A stretch of DNA of 64,000 nt from Paenibacillus stellifer (GCF_000758685.1 NZ_CP009286.1:3750501-3814500); one strand, 5' to 3'. Counted from the first letter of the stretch, positions 1 through 8,400 are shown. Notes: generated by a model from the letters alone, not told the origin. A program made the numbers and translations.

Positions 1-542
1 TCCGGCAGTTCCTCAAGCTGCAGAGCCTCCTCGCTCGTAAGCACGAACTCGCCGTCCGGCTCGAAGCCCGGAATCACCTTGGGACGCGAGCCCGTGGCGA
101 TGATCAGGCGGTCCGGCACCACCGTCTCGGCCTCTCCGTCCTCCAGTTCGACCGCAACCGCGCCGCTTCTCGGCGAGAAGATCGAAGGGCCGATGACCCT
201 TCCTTTACCTTTCAGAACCTGGATCTTGTTCTTGCGCATTAAATATTGAACGCCCTGGTGCAGCTGCTCCACGACGGCTTCCTTGCGGCGCTGGACCTTA
301 TCGAACGCGAGCCTCACGCCGGAGACTTCAATGCCGTATTGATCGCTCTCGGCAATATCGGCATATACCTCGGCGCTGCGCAGCAGCGATTTACTCGGAA
401 TGCAGCCCCGGTGCAGGCAGGTTCCGCCCAGCTTGTCCTGTTCGATGACAACAACGGATTTGCCGAGCTGGGCTGCCCGGACGGCCGCGACGTACCCTCC
501 TGTTCCGCCTCCCAAAATCGCCACATCACATGAAATGGTCAT
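1..542 (-). CDS. lpdV: Dihydrolipoyl dehydrogenase (E3), 5' part
   Basis: Flavoprotein that reoxidises the lipoyl groups of a 2-oxo-acid dehydrogenase complex with NAD+. About 180 residues are visible; the C-terminal NAD and dimerisation domains lie outside the window. An N-terminal FAD-binding loop (GGGTGG, residues 11-16) is followed by the redox-active disulfide motif GGTCLHRGCIPSK (Cys42/Cys47). The CLHxGC form resembles the branched-chain keto-acid complex E3 of Bacillus (LpdV/BfmBC), and in Bacillus that gene lies downstream of spo0A in the same orientation, as here. The ATG at 542 has a GGGAGG site 10 nt upstream. Assignment to E3 is firm; assignment to the branched-chain complex rests on synteny and this motif. 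Confidence 0.88.
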   Translation of the reverse strand, partial: MTISCDVAILGGGTGGYVAAVRAAQLGKSVVVIEQDKLGGTCLHRGCIPSKSLLRSAEVYADIAESDQYGIEVSGVRLAFDKVQRRKEAVVEQLHQGVQYLMRKNKIQVLKGKGRVIGPSIFSPRSGAVAVELEDGEAETVVPDRLIIATGSRPKVIPGFEPDGEFVLTSEEALQLEELP

Positions 543-1060
543 GAATATGTATCCTCCCGTTCCTTTATACGCATAATCACAGAATCCTTTCTATTGTACT
601 CTCTTTTCGGCCCGGAGAGAAGGAACGGCGAAACGGACGGATTCATGGATCTATCCAGATGCAAGCCATTTATCAAAATGTAAGGACAATCATGGTTCGA
701 CATTGCCACTGACAGATGATATCACTTTCGGCCCGGCATTAGGCCCTCTGTCCCGCAGGCTGGCAGGCATTCGAGCTGTAACGCTCGCAGTCTGTTCGCC
801 TGACCCGGTGCAAAAGTGCGGGATTTCGCGCTGCCTCTGCTTACCCGCCTATGACTCCGCTCTCATTTTCCGGGAAACTGAATGGCTGCTCAAGCAGGTC
901 CTTCGTCAGGGATTTGTGTTTGGGAAGAATCCTCGAACCGGATTGATTTGCATTTTTCGCGAAAGAAAGCGCATTATAACGAACGAATTTGACTATTTCT
1001 TCGTTATTACCCGCTGTTTTGAAGAGATTGAATTCCGGTCTATCCCTCTTCCGTTCGATA
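543..1060. other. Intergenic stretch without a supported gene
   Basis: About 520 bases between divergently transcribed lpdV and the acyltransferase. Open frames here have no recognisable motifs and no good Shine-Dalgarno site. A 7-bp inverted repeat (TAACGAA at 977-983, TTCGTTA at 1000-1006) is the only structure seen. For lpdV a TACAAT-like -10 lies near 594 on the minus strand but has no convincing -35. Confidence 0.5.
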
Positions 1061-1087
1061 TTGAAAAGAATCATATTTATGTATAAT
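1061..1087 (+). promoter_or_regulatory. Candidate sigma-A promoter of the acyltransferase
   Basis: TTGAAA (1061-1066) and TATAAT (1082-1087) separated by 15 bp, about 34 bp before the GTG start. The spacer is short, so this is moderate support. Confidence 0.4.
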
Positions 1088-1120
1088 CTTAGTAATTCAA
1101 ACATGTGGGGGTGCGGATTA

Positions 1121-2284
1121 GTGAAGAGGTACCATCAGTTGGATTCCTTAAGAGGGCTCGCGGCCGCTACAGTTCTGATTCACCATTTTTTATTTATTTT
1201 TACCGGCTTATGGTGGCTGGAAATGTTGAATTATACGCCCCTGCGCATCTTCAAGGCAGGCCATGAAGCAGTCATTTTCTTCTTTGTGCTCAGCGGTTTC
1301 GTGCTCTCTCTCCCTTTTTACGCACAGGGCGCCAAGGTACGGATTTCTCATTTTCTAATCAAGCGGGTGTGCCGGATCTATATTCCCTATATCGCGGCGG
1401 TCGCCTGCGCTTTGCTCACCTATCTGGCCTTCTACAGGGAAGGCTCGATGCCAGGCTACAGCAGCTTCTTCACGGATGTATGGAGCTTTCCCCTGACCCC
1501 CGGGCTGATCGGAGACCACCTCCTTTTGCTTGGCAGCTTCAAGGACTATGCGCTTGACCCCGTGCTGTGGTCGCTGTGCATCGAGCTTCGGATTTCGCTC
1601 ATTTTTCCGTTTCTGATGACATTTATTATCCGGTTCGGCTGGAAGACCAGCCTTGCCCTCGGACTGCTGCTCTCCGGGCTGGCGCTCCTGCTTAATCATC
1701 TTATTAGACCGGCCAATCCGCTGCCGATATCCTCCAATCTCTATTTCACGCTGCATTACATGGCGTTCTTTATTATTGGGGCATTGCTTGCCAAACACAA
1801 GGCAGGACTTATCGCCCGGATCATGCGTTTAAGCGTCTCGATGAAATATGTGCTGCTAGCTACCGGGCTGATGATCTACACGTATGCCGGTATCGCCGAC
1901 GCTGTCTTGAAGAGACTCTTCAAGGCGGAAGGGATATGGCTGTCTCTGCTCTCCGACTGGGGAATTGCGGCCGGCGTATGTGTTCTGATCTCAACCTCTC
2001 TTGCTTCGCCTAAAATCTCCGGGGTTCTCGAAATCCATTCTATCCATTTCCTCGGAAATATTTCGTACAGCCTGTATCTATATCACTGTATTGCACTCTT
2101 TGCCTCCGTGTATGCGTTCCATAATGTTTTGCCTCTTTGGGCAACCCTCATTATTGCGCTCGCAGCCTCCATTCTGCTGTCCGTCCTGTCTTATAAGTAT
2201 GTGGAGAAGCCTGCAATCGCACTTGGAAAAAGATGGACCAGCCGACGTGCCGGCCGACTTACCGAAACGAAAGAAGCCGTGTGA
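1121..2284 (+). CDS. Acyltransferase family 3 membrane protein
   Basis: Integral membrane O-acyltransferase of the OafA/YrhL type (acyltransferase 3 family), which usually acetylates or acylates surface glycans or exported small molecules. The protein opens with the family signature around QLDSLRGLAA followed by the conserved HH pair at residues 22-23, and has roughly ten hydrophobic segments. I place the start at GTG 1121 because a GGGGGTG site lies 8-10 nt upstream and the family signature begins at once; upstream in-frame ATGs lack a ribosome site. This gives 387 residues, normal for the family without an SGNH domain. The gene is alone on the plus strand and convergent with the ABC exporter genes. 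The substrate cannot be told from sequence. Confidence 0.85.
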   Translation: MKRYHQLDSLRGLAAATVLIHHFLFIFTGLWWLEMLNYTPLRIFKAGHEAVIFFFVLSGFVLSLPFYAQGAKVRISHFLIKRVCRIYIPYIAAVACALLTYLAFYREGSMPGYSSFFTDVWSFPLTPGLIGDHLLLLGSFKDYALDPVLWSLCIELRISLIFPFLMTFIIRFGWKTSLALGLLLSGLALLLNHLIRPANPLPISSNLYFTLHYMAFFIIGALLAKHKAGLIARIMRLSVSMKYVLLATGLMIYTYAGIADAVLKRLFKAEGIWLSLLSDWGIAAGVCVLISTSLASPKISGVLEIHSIHFLGNISYSLYLYHCIALFASVYAFHNVLPLWATLIIALAASILLSVLSYKYVEKPAIALGKRWTSRRAGRLTETKEAV

Positions 2285-2307
2285 CGGTCCCCCGTCCACG
2301 GCTTCTT
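2271..2307. terminator. Bidirectional terminator
   Basis: A perfect 11-bp stem, AAGAAGCCGTG (2271-2281) with CACGGCTTCTT (2297-2307), overlaps the acyltransferase stop codon. It sits between convergent genes, and a T-rich run follows the stem on the minus strand. Confidence 0.75.
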
Positions 2308-2308
2308 C

Positions 2309-2355
2309 TCCCGACTGTTGTCACGGGCTAATGTCCCGACTGTTGCCACGGCTAA
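2309..2355. repeat. Short tandem repeat, two copies
   Basis: Two near-identical units (2309-2331 and 2334-2355, period 25) beginning TCCCGACTGTTG and ending CACGG(G)CTAA. They lie in the convergent spacer just after the terminator stem. No function is evident. Confidence 0.6.
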
Positions 2356-2413
2356 AATTTAGCTTCTTCAGTGTTCCGTTCGCCAAAAAAGGTCATCAGC
2401 CTGCCGACTTCGG

Positions 2414-4252
2414 TCAATGCTTCATTCCCCCGCTCACAAGCTCGCTGTACAGACCGCCTTGTTCCACCAGCTCCACATGATTTCCCTGCTCCACCAATCT
2501 TCCGCCGCTTAGCACAAGAATACGGTCCGCCTGGCGAATGGTTCCGAGCCGGTGAGCGATCACGAAGCTGGTTCGTCCTTTCATCAGCGATTGCAGTCCT
2601 TCCTGGATCTTCAGCTCGGTTACGGTATCGATGCTGCTCGTTGCTTCATCTAACACCAGCATTGCCGGATCGGCCAGGATCGCTCTGGAAATGGCGAGCA
2701 GCTGCTTCTGCCCCTGGCTGATGCCGCCGCCATCGACGTCAAGCATACGGTCATACCCGCCGGGCAGACGCATGATGAACGAATGGGCGTTGGCCAATCT
2801 GGCCGCGCGCTCCACCTCTTCGTCGGTGGCATCCAGCCGGCCGTAACGGATATTGTCCCGGATGCTTCCCTTGAACAGGAACGTATCCTGCAGCACGAAC
2901 GCCATCTGGCTTCGCAAGCTCTCCCGGGTGATGGACGCCAGGTTACGCCCGTCGACTGTGATGACGCCCCTCGAAGGATTGTAGAAGCGGGAGAGCAGGC
3001 CGATCAGTGTCGTCTTCCCCGCTCCGGTCGGACCGACCAGCGCGATCATTTCGCCCGGCTTGGCCTCGAACGTAATATTATGCAGCGTATCGCCGTCCCC
3101 GCTGTAGGAGAAGGATACCCCGTCGAATTTAACCTCTCCACGCAGTTCACCTGCATCATGCGCTCCGCTCTCGTCCTTGACCTCTACTTCCTCGTCCAGA
3201 ATTTCGAACACCCGCTCCGCGCCGGCGATCGCGGACAGCACGCTGTTCCACTGATTCGCCAAGTTGTTGAGCGGCCGCGTGAACTGCCGGGTATATTCGA
3301 CAAAGACCAGAATAATGCCGACCGTTATCGAGCCCCGGATCGCCAGAATGCCCCCGAACCCGACGACAATGGCGAAGCTCAAATCGTTGAGGCCGTTCAT
3401 CAGCTTCGGGATAAAGCCGGAAATCGACTGCGCCCAGAAACCGGACAGCATAATGGTGCTGTTGCGTTCCCTGAAGGCGGAGATGACCCTCTCCTCCTGG
3501 CCGAACGCCTTGATGACCCGCTGCCCCGACAGCGTCTCTTCGATATAGCCGTTCAGCTCGCCCAGATTGCGCTGCCGCTGCTTGAACAGCGGGCCTGTCC
3601 GCCGGGTAATCCAGCGCATGCCCACCGCCATCAGCGGCACGACGATAAAGGTCAGCAGCGTAAGCAGCGGACTGAGCGTCAGCATGACGATCAGTGTTCC
3701 CGCCAGCGTAAGCACGCCGGAAAAGATCTGGATCGCCGAGCTGTTCAGGTTCGAGCTGACATTCTCGATATCATTGGTCAGACGGCTCATGATCTCCCCC
3801 TGCTGGCGCCGGTTGAAGAATGAAATCGGCAGACGGTTCAGATGTGAGAACAGCTCGGTGCGCATCCGGTATACCGTCTCCTGGGATATTTCGATCATCC
3901 AGATGTTCTGCAGCCACGATGTGACGGCGACCAGGACGTAGACTGCTCCAAGTCCCGCCAGGAACAGTCCCCAATGCGCTCCGCCTCCCTCCAGATAATG
4001 GTCGACAGCCCTGCCGATCATGTAGGGTCCCAGGAGGGAAAGCCCGGAGCTCAGCACAACCATCAGCAGAACCAGTCCAAGCTTCAGCTTGCGCTCGGCC
4101 AAATACATCCACAGACGGCGCAGTGTAGAGGACCAGTCCTTGGCCTTGACCGGAGCTTTGCCTCCGCCGCGGCCTGCTCCGAGAGCCCGGCCTTCGCCCA
4201 GCTCAAAGACGGGCCTCGGGTGCCGAAACGGTTCAAGCACGGTTTTGAACAT
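2414..4252 (-). CDS. ABC exporter half, catalytic subunit
   Basis: Second half of a heterodimeric type IV ABC exporter (YfiC/BmrD-like, usually multidrug efflux). About six membrane helices (roughly residues 50-340) precede a nucleotide-binding domain with Walker A GPTGAGKTT and Walker B LVLDEATSS carrying the catalytic glutamate. Its signature motif is the non-canonical ISQGQ. The start at ATG 4252 has GGAG 7 nt upstream and overlaps the end of the partner gene by 20 bp, implying translational coupling; a longer frame upstream belongs to the partner gene's sequence. About 612 residues, normal for a half transporter. Function is well supported, the substrate is unknown. Confidence 0.9.
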   Translation of the reverse strand: MFKTVLEPFRHPRPVFELGEGRALGAGRGGGKAPVKAKDWSSTLRRLWMYLAERKLKLGLVLLMVVLSSGLSLLGPYMIGRAVDHYLEGGGAHWGLFLAGLGAVYVLVAVTSWLQNIWMIEISQETVYRMRTELFSHLNRLPISFFNRRQQGEIMSRLTNDIENVSSNLNSSAIQIFSGVLTLAGTLIVMLTLSPLLTLLTFIVVPLMAVGMRWITRRTGPLFKQRQRNLGELNGYIEETLSGQRVIKAFGQEERVISAFRERNSTIMLSGFWAQSISGFIPKLMNGLNDLSFAIVVGFGGILAIRGSITVGIILVFVEYTRQFTRPLNNLANQWNSVLSAIAGAERVFEILDEEVEVKDESGAHDAGELRGEVKFDGVSFSYSGDGDTLHNITFEAKPGEMIALVGPTGAGKTTLIGLLSRFYNPSRGVITVDGRNLASITRESLRSQMAFVLQDTFLFKGSIRDNIRYGRLDATDEEVERAARLANAHSFIMRLPGGYDRMLDVDGGGISQGQKQLLAISRAILADPAMLVLDEATSSIDTVTELKIQEGLQSLMKGRTSFVIAHRLGTIRQADRILVLSGGRLVEQGNHVELVEQGGLYSELVSGGMKH

Positions 4253-6011
4253 GAAGGTTCTCCTTTCCCTCCTGCGACTCGCAGATGCTCCGGTACAGAC
4301 TGGAGCCGGCCAGCAGCTGCTCATGGGTCCCTGCCGCCAGCAGCCTGCCTTCATCCAGCAGCAGAATGAGATCGGCTGCCGCCGTCGAGGCGATCTTCTG
4401 GGTGATGATGAATGTGGTGCACGACAGCTTCTGCAGCTCCGACAGCAGCGCAGCTTCCGTAACGGCATCGAGCGCGTTCGTGCTGTCGTCCATAATCAGG
4501 ATGGACGGTTTGCGCACGAGCGCCCTGGCAATGCTGAGTCGCTGCTTCTGCCCGCCGGACAAGTTGACTCCCCGCTGTCCGAGCAGGGCATCATAACCAT
4601 CCGGAAGGCTCATGATCGTATCATGGATTTGCGCGGCCCGGGCGGCGGCTTCAATCTCGGAAAGCCCCGCCTTCTCGTTGCCCCAGGCGATATTGCCCTG
4701 GACGGTGCCCGAGAACAGCAGCACCTCCTGGGGAACGTACCCGATCGCGCTGCGCAGACCGGCGAGATTCAGGTCGCGCGTGTCCCGGCCGTCTACCCGG
4801 ACGACGCCCTCCGTCTGTTCATACAGCCGGGCGATCAGCGAGACGAGCGACGTCTTGCCCGAACCGGTCGCTCCCATTATCGCCACGACCTCGCCGGGCT
4901 CGGCCTTGAACGAAATGTCCTCCAGAACGGCGATGCCGCTATCCGGATAGCGGAATGACACATGCTCGAAGGAGACAGCTCCCTTAATGCGCTGGGGCGG
5001 GTTTGCCATACTGGCATTATTCACGCCATTCTCTAGATTTGTGACTCCGCTACGGCGGGTATCCTCAACTCCAGGCGCGTCCAGCACTTCTCCCACCCGC
5101 AGCGCGGACGCGCGCATCCGGGAGAAGGCGGCCACGATGCCGGACAGCGCCGATAGTCCGCCGACGGCGCGCAGCGTGTAGTTGATCACGGCAACCGTCT
5201 GCCCCAGCGTGGCGTTCCCGTGGGATATTTCAATGCGGCCGAACCACAGCAGCACCAGAATGCCGCCATTCATCAGCAGCAGGACGAACGGCATCGCCGT
5301 CTCGGTGAGCCGGAGGGCCGAAATTGTGCTGCGCATCAGATCCCGGCTGTATTCGGCGAAGCGGGCAACTTCATAGCCCATCCGCACGAAGACGCGGATC
5401 AGGCGGATGCCGGTCAGATTCTCCTGAACGACTCCGTTGACACTGTCCAGCTTGTTCTGGACGGTTCGGAACATCTTGGAGGACCGGCGCATCAGCAGCA
5501 TCAGCAGAACGATCATGACCGGGACAGTCACGGTCAGCACGAGTCCGAGCCGCCACTGCACCACCAGCCCCATGACCACGCTGCCGAGCACCACGAGCGG
5601 AATGCGGGACATGAACCGCAGTCCGGTAAATACCGCATCCTGAAGCTGGGAGACATCTCCTGTCAGCCGGGTAATCAGTGTAGATGCTGCAAAACGGTTG
5701 AACGCGGCATACGTGAACGACTGCACTTTCTCATAGAGCCGGTCCCGCATATCGAAGCCGAACCCCTGGCTCGCATGGGAAGCGAAGAAGGAACTCAGAA
5801 TCCCGGCCGAGAACGCCACGGCGGCGCTGAGCACGAGAAATCCTCCCCATGTCCACACCACGGTTAAATCATGACTGCGTATGCCGTTGTCGATAATTTT
5901 GGAAATGAGATAGGGCTGCGACAGCTCGACCGCCAGTTCAATCAGCATCATCACGAGTGCCAGAATCGCGGCAGTCCTGTAAGGTTTGAGGAACTTAAAC
6001 AGAATGGACAT
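4233..6011 (-). CDS. ABC exporter half, degenerate-site subunit
   Basis: First half of the heterodimeric exporter (YfiB/BmrC-like), 592 residues. Six N-terminal membrane helices, then a nucleotide-binding domain with Walker A GATGSGKTS, canonical signature LSGGQ, and Walker B ending MDDST, where Asp replaces the catalytic Glu. Paired with the downstream subunit this gives one competent ATP site (its LSGGQ with the partner's Glu) and one degenerate site, the arrangement known from BmrCD and LmrCD. ATG 6011 is preceded by AAGGGAAG. It is followed with overlap by its partner and preceded by a 69-residue protein 11 bp away; all three appear to form one operon. Confidence 0.9.
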   Translation of the reverse strand: MSILFKFLKPYRTAAILALVMMLIELAVELSQPYLISKIIDNGIRSHDLTVVWTWGGFLVLSAAVAFSAGILSSFFASHASQGFGFDMRDRLYEKVQSFTYAAFNRFAASTLITRLTGDVSQLQDAVFTGLRFMSRIPLVVLGSVVMGLVVQWRLGLVLTVTVPVMIVLLMLLMRRSSKMFRTVQNKLDSVNGVVQENLTGIRLIRVFVRMGYEVARFAEYSRDLMRSTISALRLTETAMPFVLLLMNGGILVLLWFGRIEISHGNATLGQTVAVINYTLRAVGGLSALSGIVAAFSRMRASALRVGEVLDAPGVEDTRRSGVTNLENGVNNASMANPPQRIKGAVSFEHVSFRYPDSGIAVLEDISFKAEPGEVVAIMGATGSGKTSLVSLIARLYEQTEGVVRVDGRDTRDLNLAGLRSAIGYVPQEVLLFSGTVQGNIAWGNEKAGLSEIEAAARAAQIHDTIMSLPDGYDALLGQRGVNLSGGQKQRLSIARALVRKPSILIMDDSTNALDAVTEAALLSELQKLSCTTFIITQKIASTAAADLILLLDEGRLLAAGTHEQLLAGSSLYRSICESQEGKENLHVQNRA

Positions 6012-6022
6012 AGGCTTCCCTT

Positions 6023-6232
6023 CTATTCATACAAGGCATCCCTCAGCCGGGTGGACATAGTCTGGCCTCCTGCCGCTTTGAGCGCGGCGCGGCGAAGCGC
6101 GAGGTTGCTCCGTTCCGCCTCCGCCAGCCTCGTAAGCAGCTCTTCCATGAGGTTCTCCGCTTCGGGCGGCAGGGCGCCTTTTTCCTTCAAACTGGACATC
6201 CGTTCCTTGTATGAATCCTGATTCTCTGTCAT
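6023..6232 (-). CDS. Small hypothetical protein, first gene of ABC operon
   Basis: A 69-residue, charged, mainly helical protein starting MTENQDS; residues 20-50 are rich in Glu, Leu and Ala and could form a coiled coil. No membrane segment, signal peptide or known domain is seen. Start ATG 6232 has GGAGAGGAG about 10 nt upstream. An overlapping frame of similar length exists, but this one has the better ribosome site and ends 11 bp before the exporter gene. Position suggests a regulatory or accessory role for the exporter, by analogy only. Family not recognised. Confidence 0.55.
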   Translation of the reverse strand: MTENQDSYKERMSSLKEKGALPPEAENLMEELLTRLAEAERSNLALRRAALKAAGGQTMSTRLRDALYE

Positions 6233-6267
6233 GCTCGGCGTACTCCTCTCCTTCATTAATAACCGGA

Positions 6268-6336
6268 TCAGCATTTGGCATCGTTCAATGCAAAATGCTC
6301 GGACTAAAAACCTGCGCTGTCAAATAGCGGCAGGTT
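6268..6336 (-). promoter_or_regulatory. Hairpin leader of ABC exporter operon, possible attenuator
   Basis: Read on the minus strand, a GC-rich stem (arms 6326-6336 and 6309-6318, loop 7) is followed by TTTTT (6306-6310), like an intrinsic terminator. A second hairpin follows at once (AGCATTTGGCAT 6270-6281 with ATGCAAAATGCT 6288-6299, one mismatch), ending about 18 bp before the Shine-Dalgarno site. Both lie between a candidate promoter (6348-6377) and the first gene, as in attenuated drug-efflux operons. Confidence 0.5.
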
Positions 6337-6347
6337 GGCATGACGTT

Positions 6348-6377
6348 ATTTTAACAGATTCGGCGGACTGGTGACCA
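6348..6377 (-). promoter_or_regulatory. Candidate promoter of ABC exporter operon
   Basis: On the minus strand TGGTCA (6372-6377) and TAAAAT (6348-6353) are 18 bp apart, placing transcription start just upstream of the leader hairpins. The -35 matches consensus at four of six positions. Confidence 0.35.
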
Positions 6378-6462
6378 GCGATGCTCTTTTTATGGTGGCC
6401 TGCCGCGGCGGGAGTGTGATACTCTAGAGAGGTCGCATTTTCAGGGAAGGGACAGATAGCCA

Positions 6463-7032
6463 GTGGCACAATTATTTTTCAAATACGGTTCCATGAACAG
6501 TGGTAAATCCATCGAAATTTTGAAGGTCGCCCACAATTATGAGGAACAGGGCAAGTCTGTACTGATCTTTACCTCCGCCATCGACAACCGGGACGAAGTG
6601 GGATACGTGTCTTCACGGATCGGTCTGCGCAGACAGGCCATCGCCATCGATGAGAGCACCGATATATTCGGCATCGTCAGCTCGAATGAGCCGAAGCCGC
6701 ACTGCGTGCTGATCGACGAATGCCAGTTCCTGAACAAAAGCAGCATTTTACAGCTCGTCCGTATCGTCGATGAACTGGACATTCCGGTGATGGCCTTTGG
6801 CCTGAAGAATGATTTCCAGAACAATTTGTTCGAGGGCAGCAAGTATATGCTCATCTATGCGGATAAAATCGAGGAAATGAAGACGATCTGCTGGTTCTGC
6901 GAGCGGAAAGCCACCATGACGCTGCGGGTCGAGAACGGCAAGCCCGTATACACCGGCAAGCAGATTCAGATCGGAGGCAACGAGGCGTATTATCCGGTAT
7001 GCCGCAAATGCCATAAGAATCCTTCCTTGTAG
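6463..7032 (+). CDS. tdk: Thymidine kinase
   Basis: Type II thymidine kinase, phosphorylating thymidine with ATP in pyrimidine salvage. The P-loop GSMNSGKS sits at residues 9-16, the DECQFL motif with the catalytic Glu is near residue 86, and two Cys pairs (CWFC and CRKC) form the structural zinc site. 189 residues, the normal length. Start is GTG 6463 behind GGGAAGGGA. The gene is divergent from the ABC operon and followed by its own terminator. In Bacillus tdk lies near prfA/rpmE, so its position here is unusual. Confidence 0.95.
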   Translation: MAQLFFKYGSMNSGKSIEILKVAHNYEEQGKSVLIFTSAIDNRDEVGYVSSRIGLRRQAIAIDESTDIFGIVSSNEPKPHCVLIDECQFLNKSSILQLVRIVDELDIPVMAFGLKNDFQNNLFEGSKYMLIYADKIEEMKTICWFCERKATMTLRVENGKPVYTGKQIQIGGNEAYYPVCRKCHKNPSL

Positions 7033-7051
7033 GAACTCCAACAAATAAATA

Positions 7052-7099
7052 AAGGCCATGACCGCCTGCCTGCCGCAGACGTTCGTGGCCTTCATTTTT
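7052..7099 (+). terminator. Terminator of tdk
   Basis: Stem AAGGCCATGA / TCGTGGCCTT (one wobble pair) ends at 7092 and is followed by CATTTTTA. It overlaps the last bases of the convergent small gene. Confidence 0.75.
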
Positions 7100-7361
7100 A
7101 TCCTCTATGATTCAGCGCTTTCGCCGCTCTTGCTTCATCTTCAGAGCTGATATAAACGCGATAAATGACAGGAGAGGGCCCTCCCCGGAATTTCCGGCGT
7201 TCTGCGGCTGCCGTCGTTCCGGAGAATCGGGTTCGGTGCCGGATGCCTGCGCTGCCCAGCGCTCCCTTGATCCGGAAGTATTCGGACTGATCGAATATCT
7301 CAGCCAGCAGATGACGCTCAGGCTCCCACAACAACCGCAAGATACTCCGCCAAACCCCCAT
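7098..7361 (-). CDS. Small conserved protein, DUF2007-like
   Basis: An 87-residue soluble protein. The stretch FDQSEYFRIKGAL near residue 23 and the C-terminal YRVYISSEDEARAAKAL recall the small DUF2007 'putative signal transducing protein' family, which has a short alpha/beta ACT-like fold. That match is from memory and moderate. ATG 7361 has a strong AGGAGGA site. It begins 11 bp after the DinB-family gene and is probably cotranscribed with it. Function unknown. Confidence 0.6.
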   Translation of the reverse strand: MGVWRSILRLLWEPERHLLAEIFDQSEYFRIKGALGSAGIRHRTRFSGTTAAAERRKFRGGPSPVIYRVYISSEDEARAAKALNHRG

Positions 7362-7372
7362 GCCAGTTCCTC

Positions 7373-7891
7373 CTAAACGAGATACCGTTCCTTAATGATA
7401 CTCAAATGATGGCGTTCATGGCCGATCATCAGGGCGAGCTGGGCCCCGGCCGAAATGGCATGCCCGTTCGCGTTCCCCTTCCGGGTCCAGGCGTCATCCC
7501 GAATGCTGCCGACAAGAACCAGCGTGGACTGCCGGGATGCTTCATAGAGAGGAATCAGCTCTTTCAGAGAATACGAATCATATTGGCCAGCGTCTACAAA
7601 AAAATTCTCGTCAAATCCGGGAAGCGATGTGCTGTCCCCTCGTGAGATCCGGAACAGCCGATAGGACATGATCCGTTCGGCGTCGATCAGGTGGCCGAGC
7701 AGCTGCCCAAGACTCCATTTGCCAGGGGCGTAACGGTAACTCCCTTGTTCCTCTGACAGTTCTCCGAATAAAGCGGCCACCGTTTTACCCTGCTCGCGGA
7801 GCAGCTCTTCCAAGCTTCCTTCCTTCGGAACAAGAGCGATGTAATTCTCAAAAAACTTGTCGTACTCTTCAGTTTGCGGACGCCAACTCAT
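7373..7891 (-). CDS. DinB/YfiT-family putative metal-dependent hydrolase
   Basis: Four-helix-bundle protein of the DinB_2 superfamily (relatives include YfiT and bacillithiol S-transferases). Three histidines typical of the metal site are visible: the one in LGHLIDAE and two in GHERHH. I choose ATG 7891 (172 residues) because GAGGAG lies 10 nt upstream; the in-frame GTG at 7900 is too close to that site. A small DUF2007-like gene follows 11 bp downstream. The precise reaction is unknown; thiol transfer or detoxification is plausible from relatives. Confidence 0.8.
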   Translation of the reverse strand: MSWRPQTEEYDKFFENYIALVPKEGSLEELLREQGKTVAALFGELSEEQGSYRYAPGKWSLGQLLGHLIDAERIMSYRLFRISRGDSTSLPGFDENFFVDAGQYDSYSLKELIPLYEASRQSTLVLVGSIRDDAWTRKGNANGHAISAGAQLALMIGHERHHLSIIKERYLV

Positions 7892-8004
7892 ATTTAACAC
7901 TCTCCTCTATCTAAGTTAACAAAAAATATTATTATTACATAATACCCATGATATGTAAAGAAGAATTGAGAGGGAGAACAGGACAAGACAAGTCGCAAAG
8001 TAAA

Positions 8005-8013
8005 TGGTATCAT
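8005..8013 (+). promoter_or_regulatory. Extended -10 element upstream of sda
   Basis: TG-G-TATCAT at 8005-8013, about 49 bp before the sda start. No good -35 was found. I saw no clear DnaA box, although B. subtilis sda is DnaA-controlled. Confidence 0.35.
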
Positions 8014-8061
8014 TTGGAAAGGATGTATATGCACAACCATTCAAACTTAAGGAGGAATTTA

Positions 8062-8229
8062 ATGAACTATCATTTTACTCCTTCTCCGCGTCCCTCCTCA
8101 CTGGAGACATTAACCAATGAACAGCTGCTGAATATCTATGAGTTGGCGGTACAGGCGAAGGCATCCGCGGAGTTTATCGAGATAATTGAAGACGTGCTGA
8201 TCAAGAGGAAGCCTGAGCTTACGGAGTAA
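8062..8229 (+). CDS. sda: Sporulation histidine kinase inhibitor Sda
   Basis: 55-residue checkpoint peptide that in Bacillus binds the sporulation kinase KinA and blocks phosphate flow to Spo0A when replication is perturbed. The core LTNEQLLNIYELAVQA followed by EFIEIIEDVLIKRK aligns residue by residue with the helical hairpin of Sda (LSDELL..Y...FIELIENEI.RR). It carries a 15-residue N-terminal extension relative to the 46-residue B. subtilis form. ATG 8062 has AAGGAGG six bases upstream. It is monocistronic and followed by a terminator. It lies about 15 kb from spo0A in this window. Confidence 0.85.
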   Translation: MNYHFTPSPRPSSLETLTNEQLLNIYELAVQAKASAEFIEIIEDVLIKRKPELTE

Positions 8230-8370
8230 ATGCTTCCTTGCATATTCGTATTTTGACAGGTTTATCGATTTTTTTCCAGTGCAAAATAAGGATTCAAGCT
8301 CTCATTCACGCTTTGGAGTCGGGATTAGAGCGCGTACTAAGAGAACTACATAATAGCTTACCTCTAATGG

Positions 8371-8400
8371 AAGCGGATCCTGCGGGATTCGCTTTATTTA
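8371..8400 (+). terminator. Terminator of sda
   Basis: Stem AAGCGGATCC / GGGATTCGCTT with one mismatch, followed by TTATTTATAG. Confidence 0.55.

Noticed and set aside
703..1086. 127-codon plus-strand frame before the acyltransferase
   Set aside because: No ribosome site, no motif, and it overlaps the likely promoter of the next gene.
2783..3823. Long plus-strand open frame opposite the ABC exporter
   Set aside because: Antisense to a gene with intact Walker motifs; no ribosome site, no recognisable domain. Same reasoning applies to 5220-5867, 24524-25822, 30158-30907 and 61309-62922.
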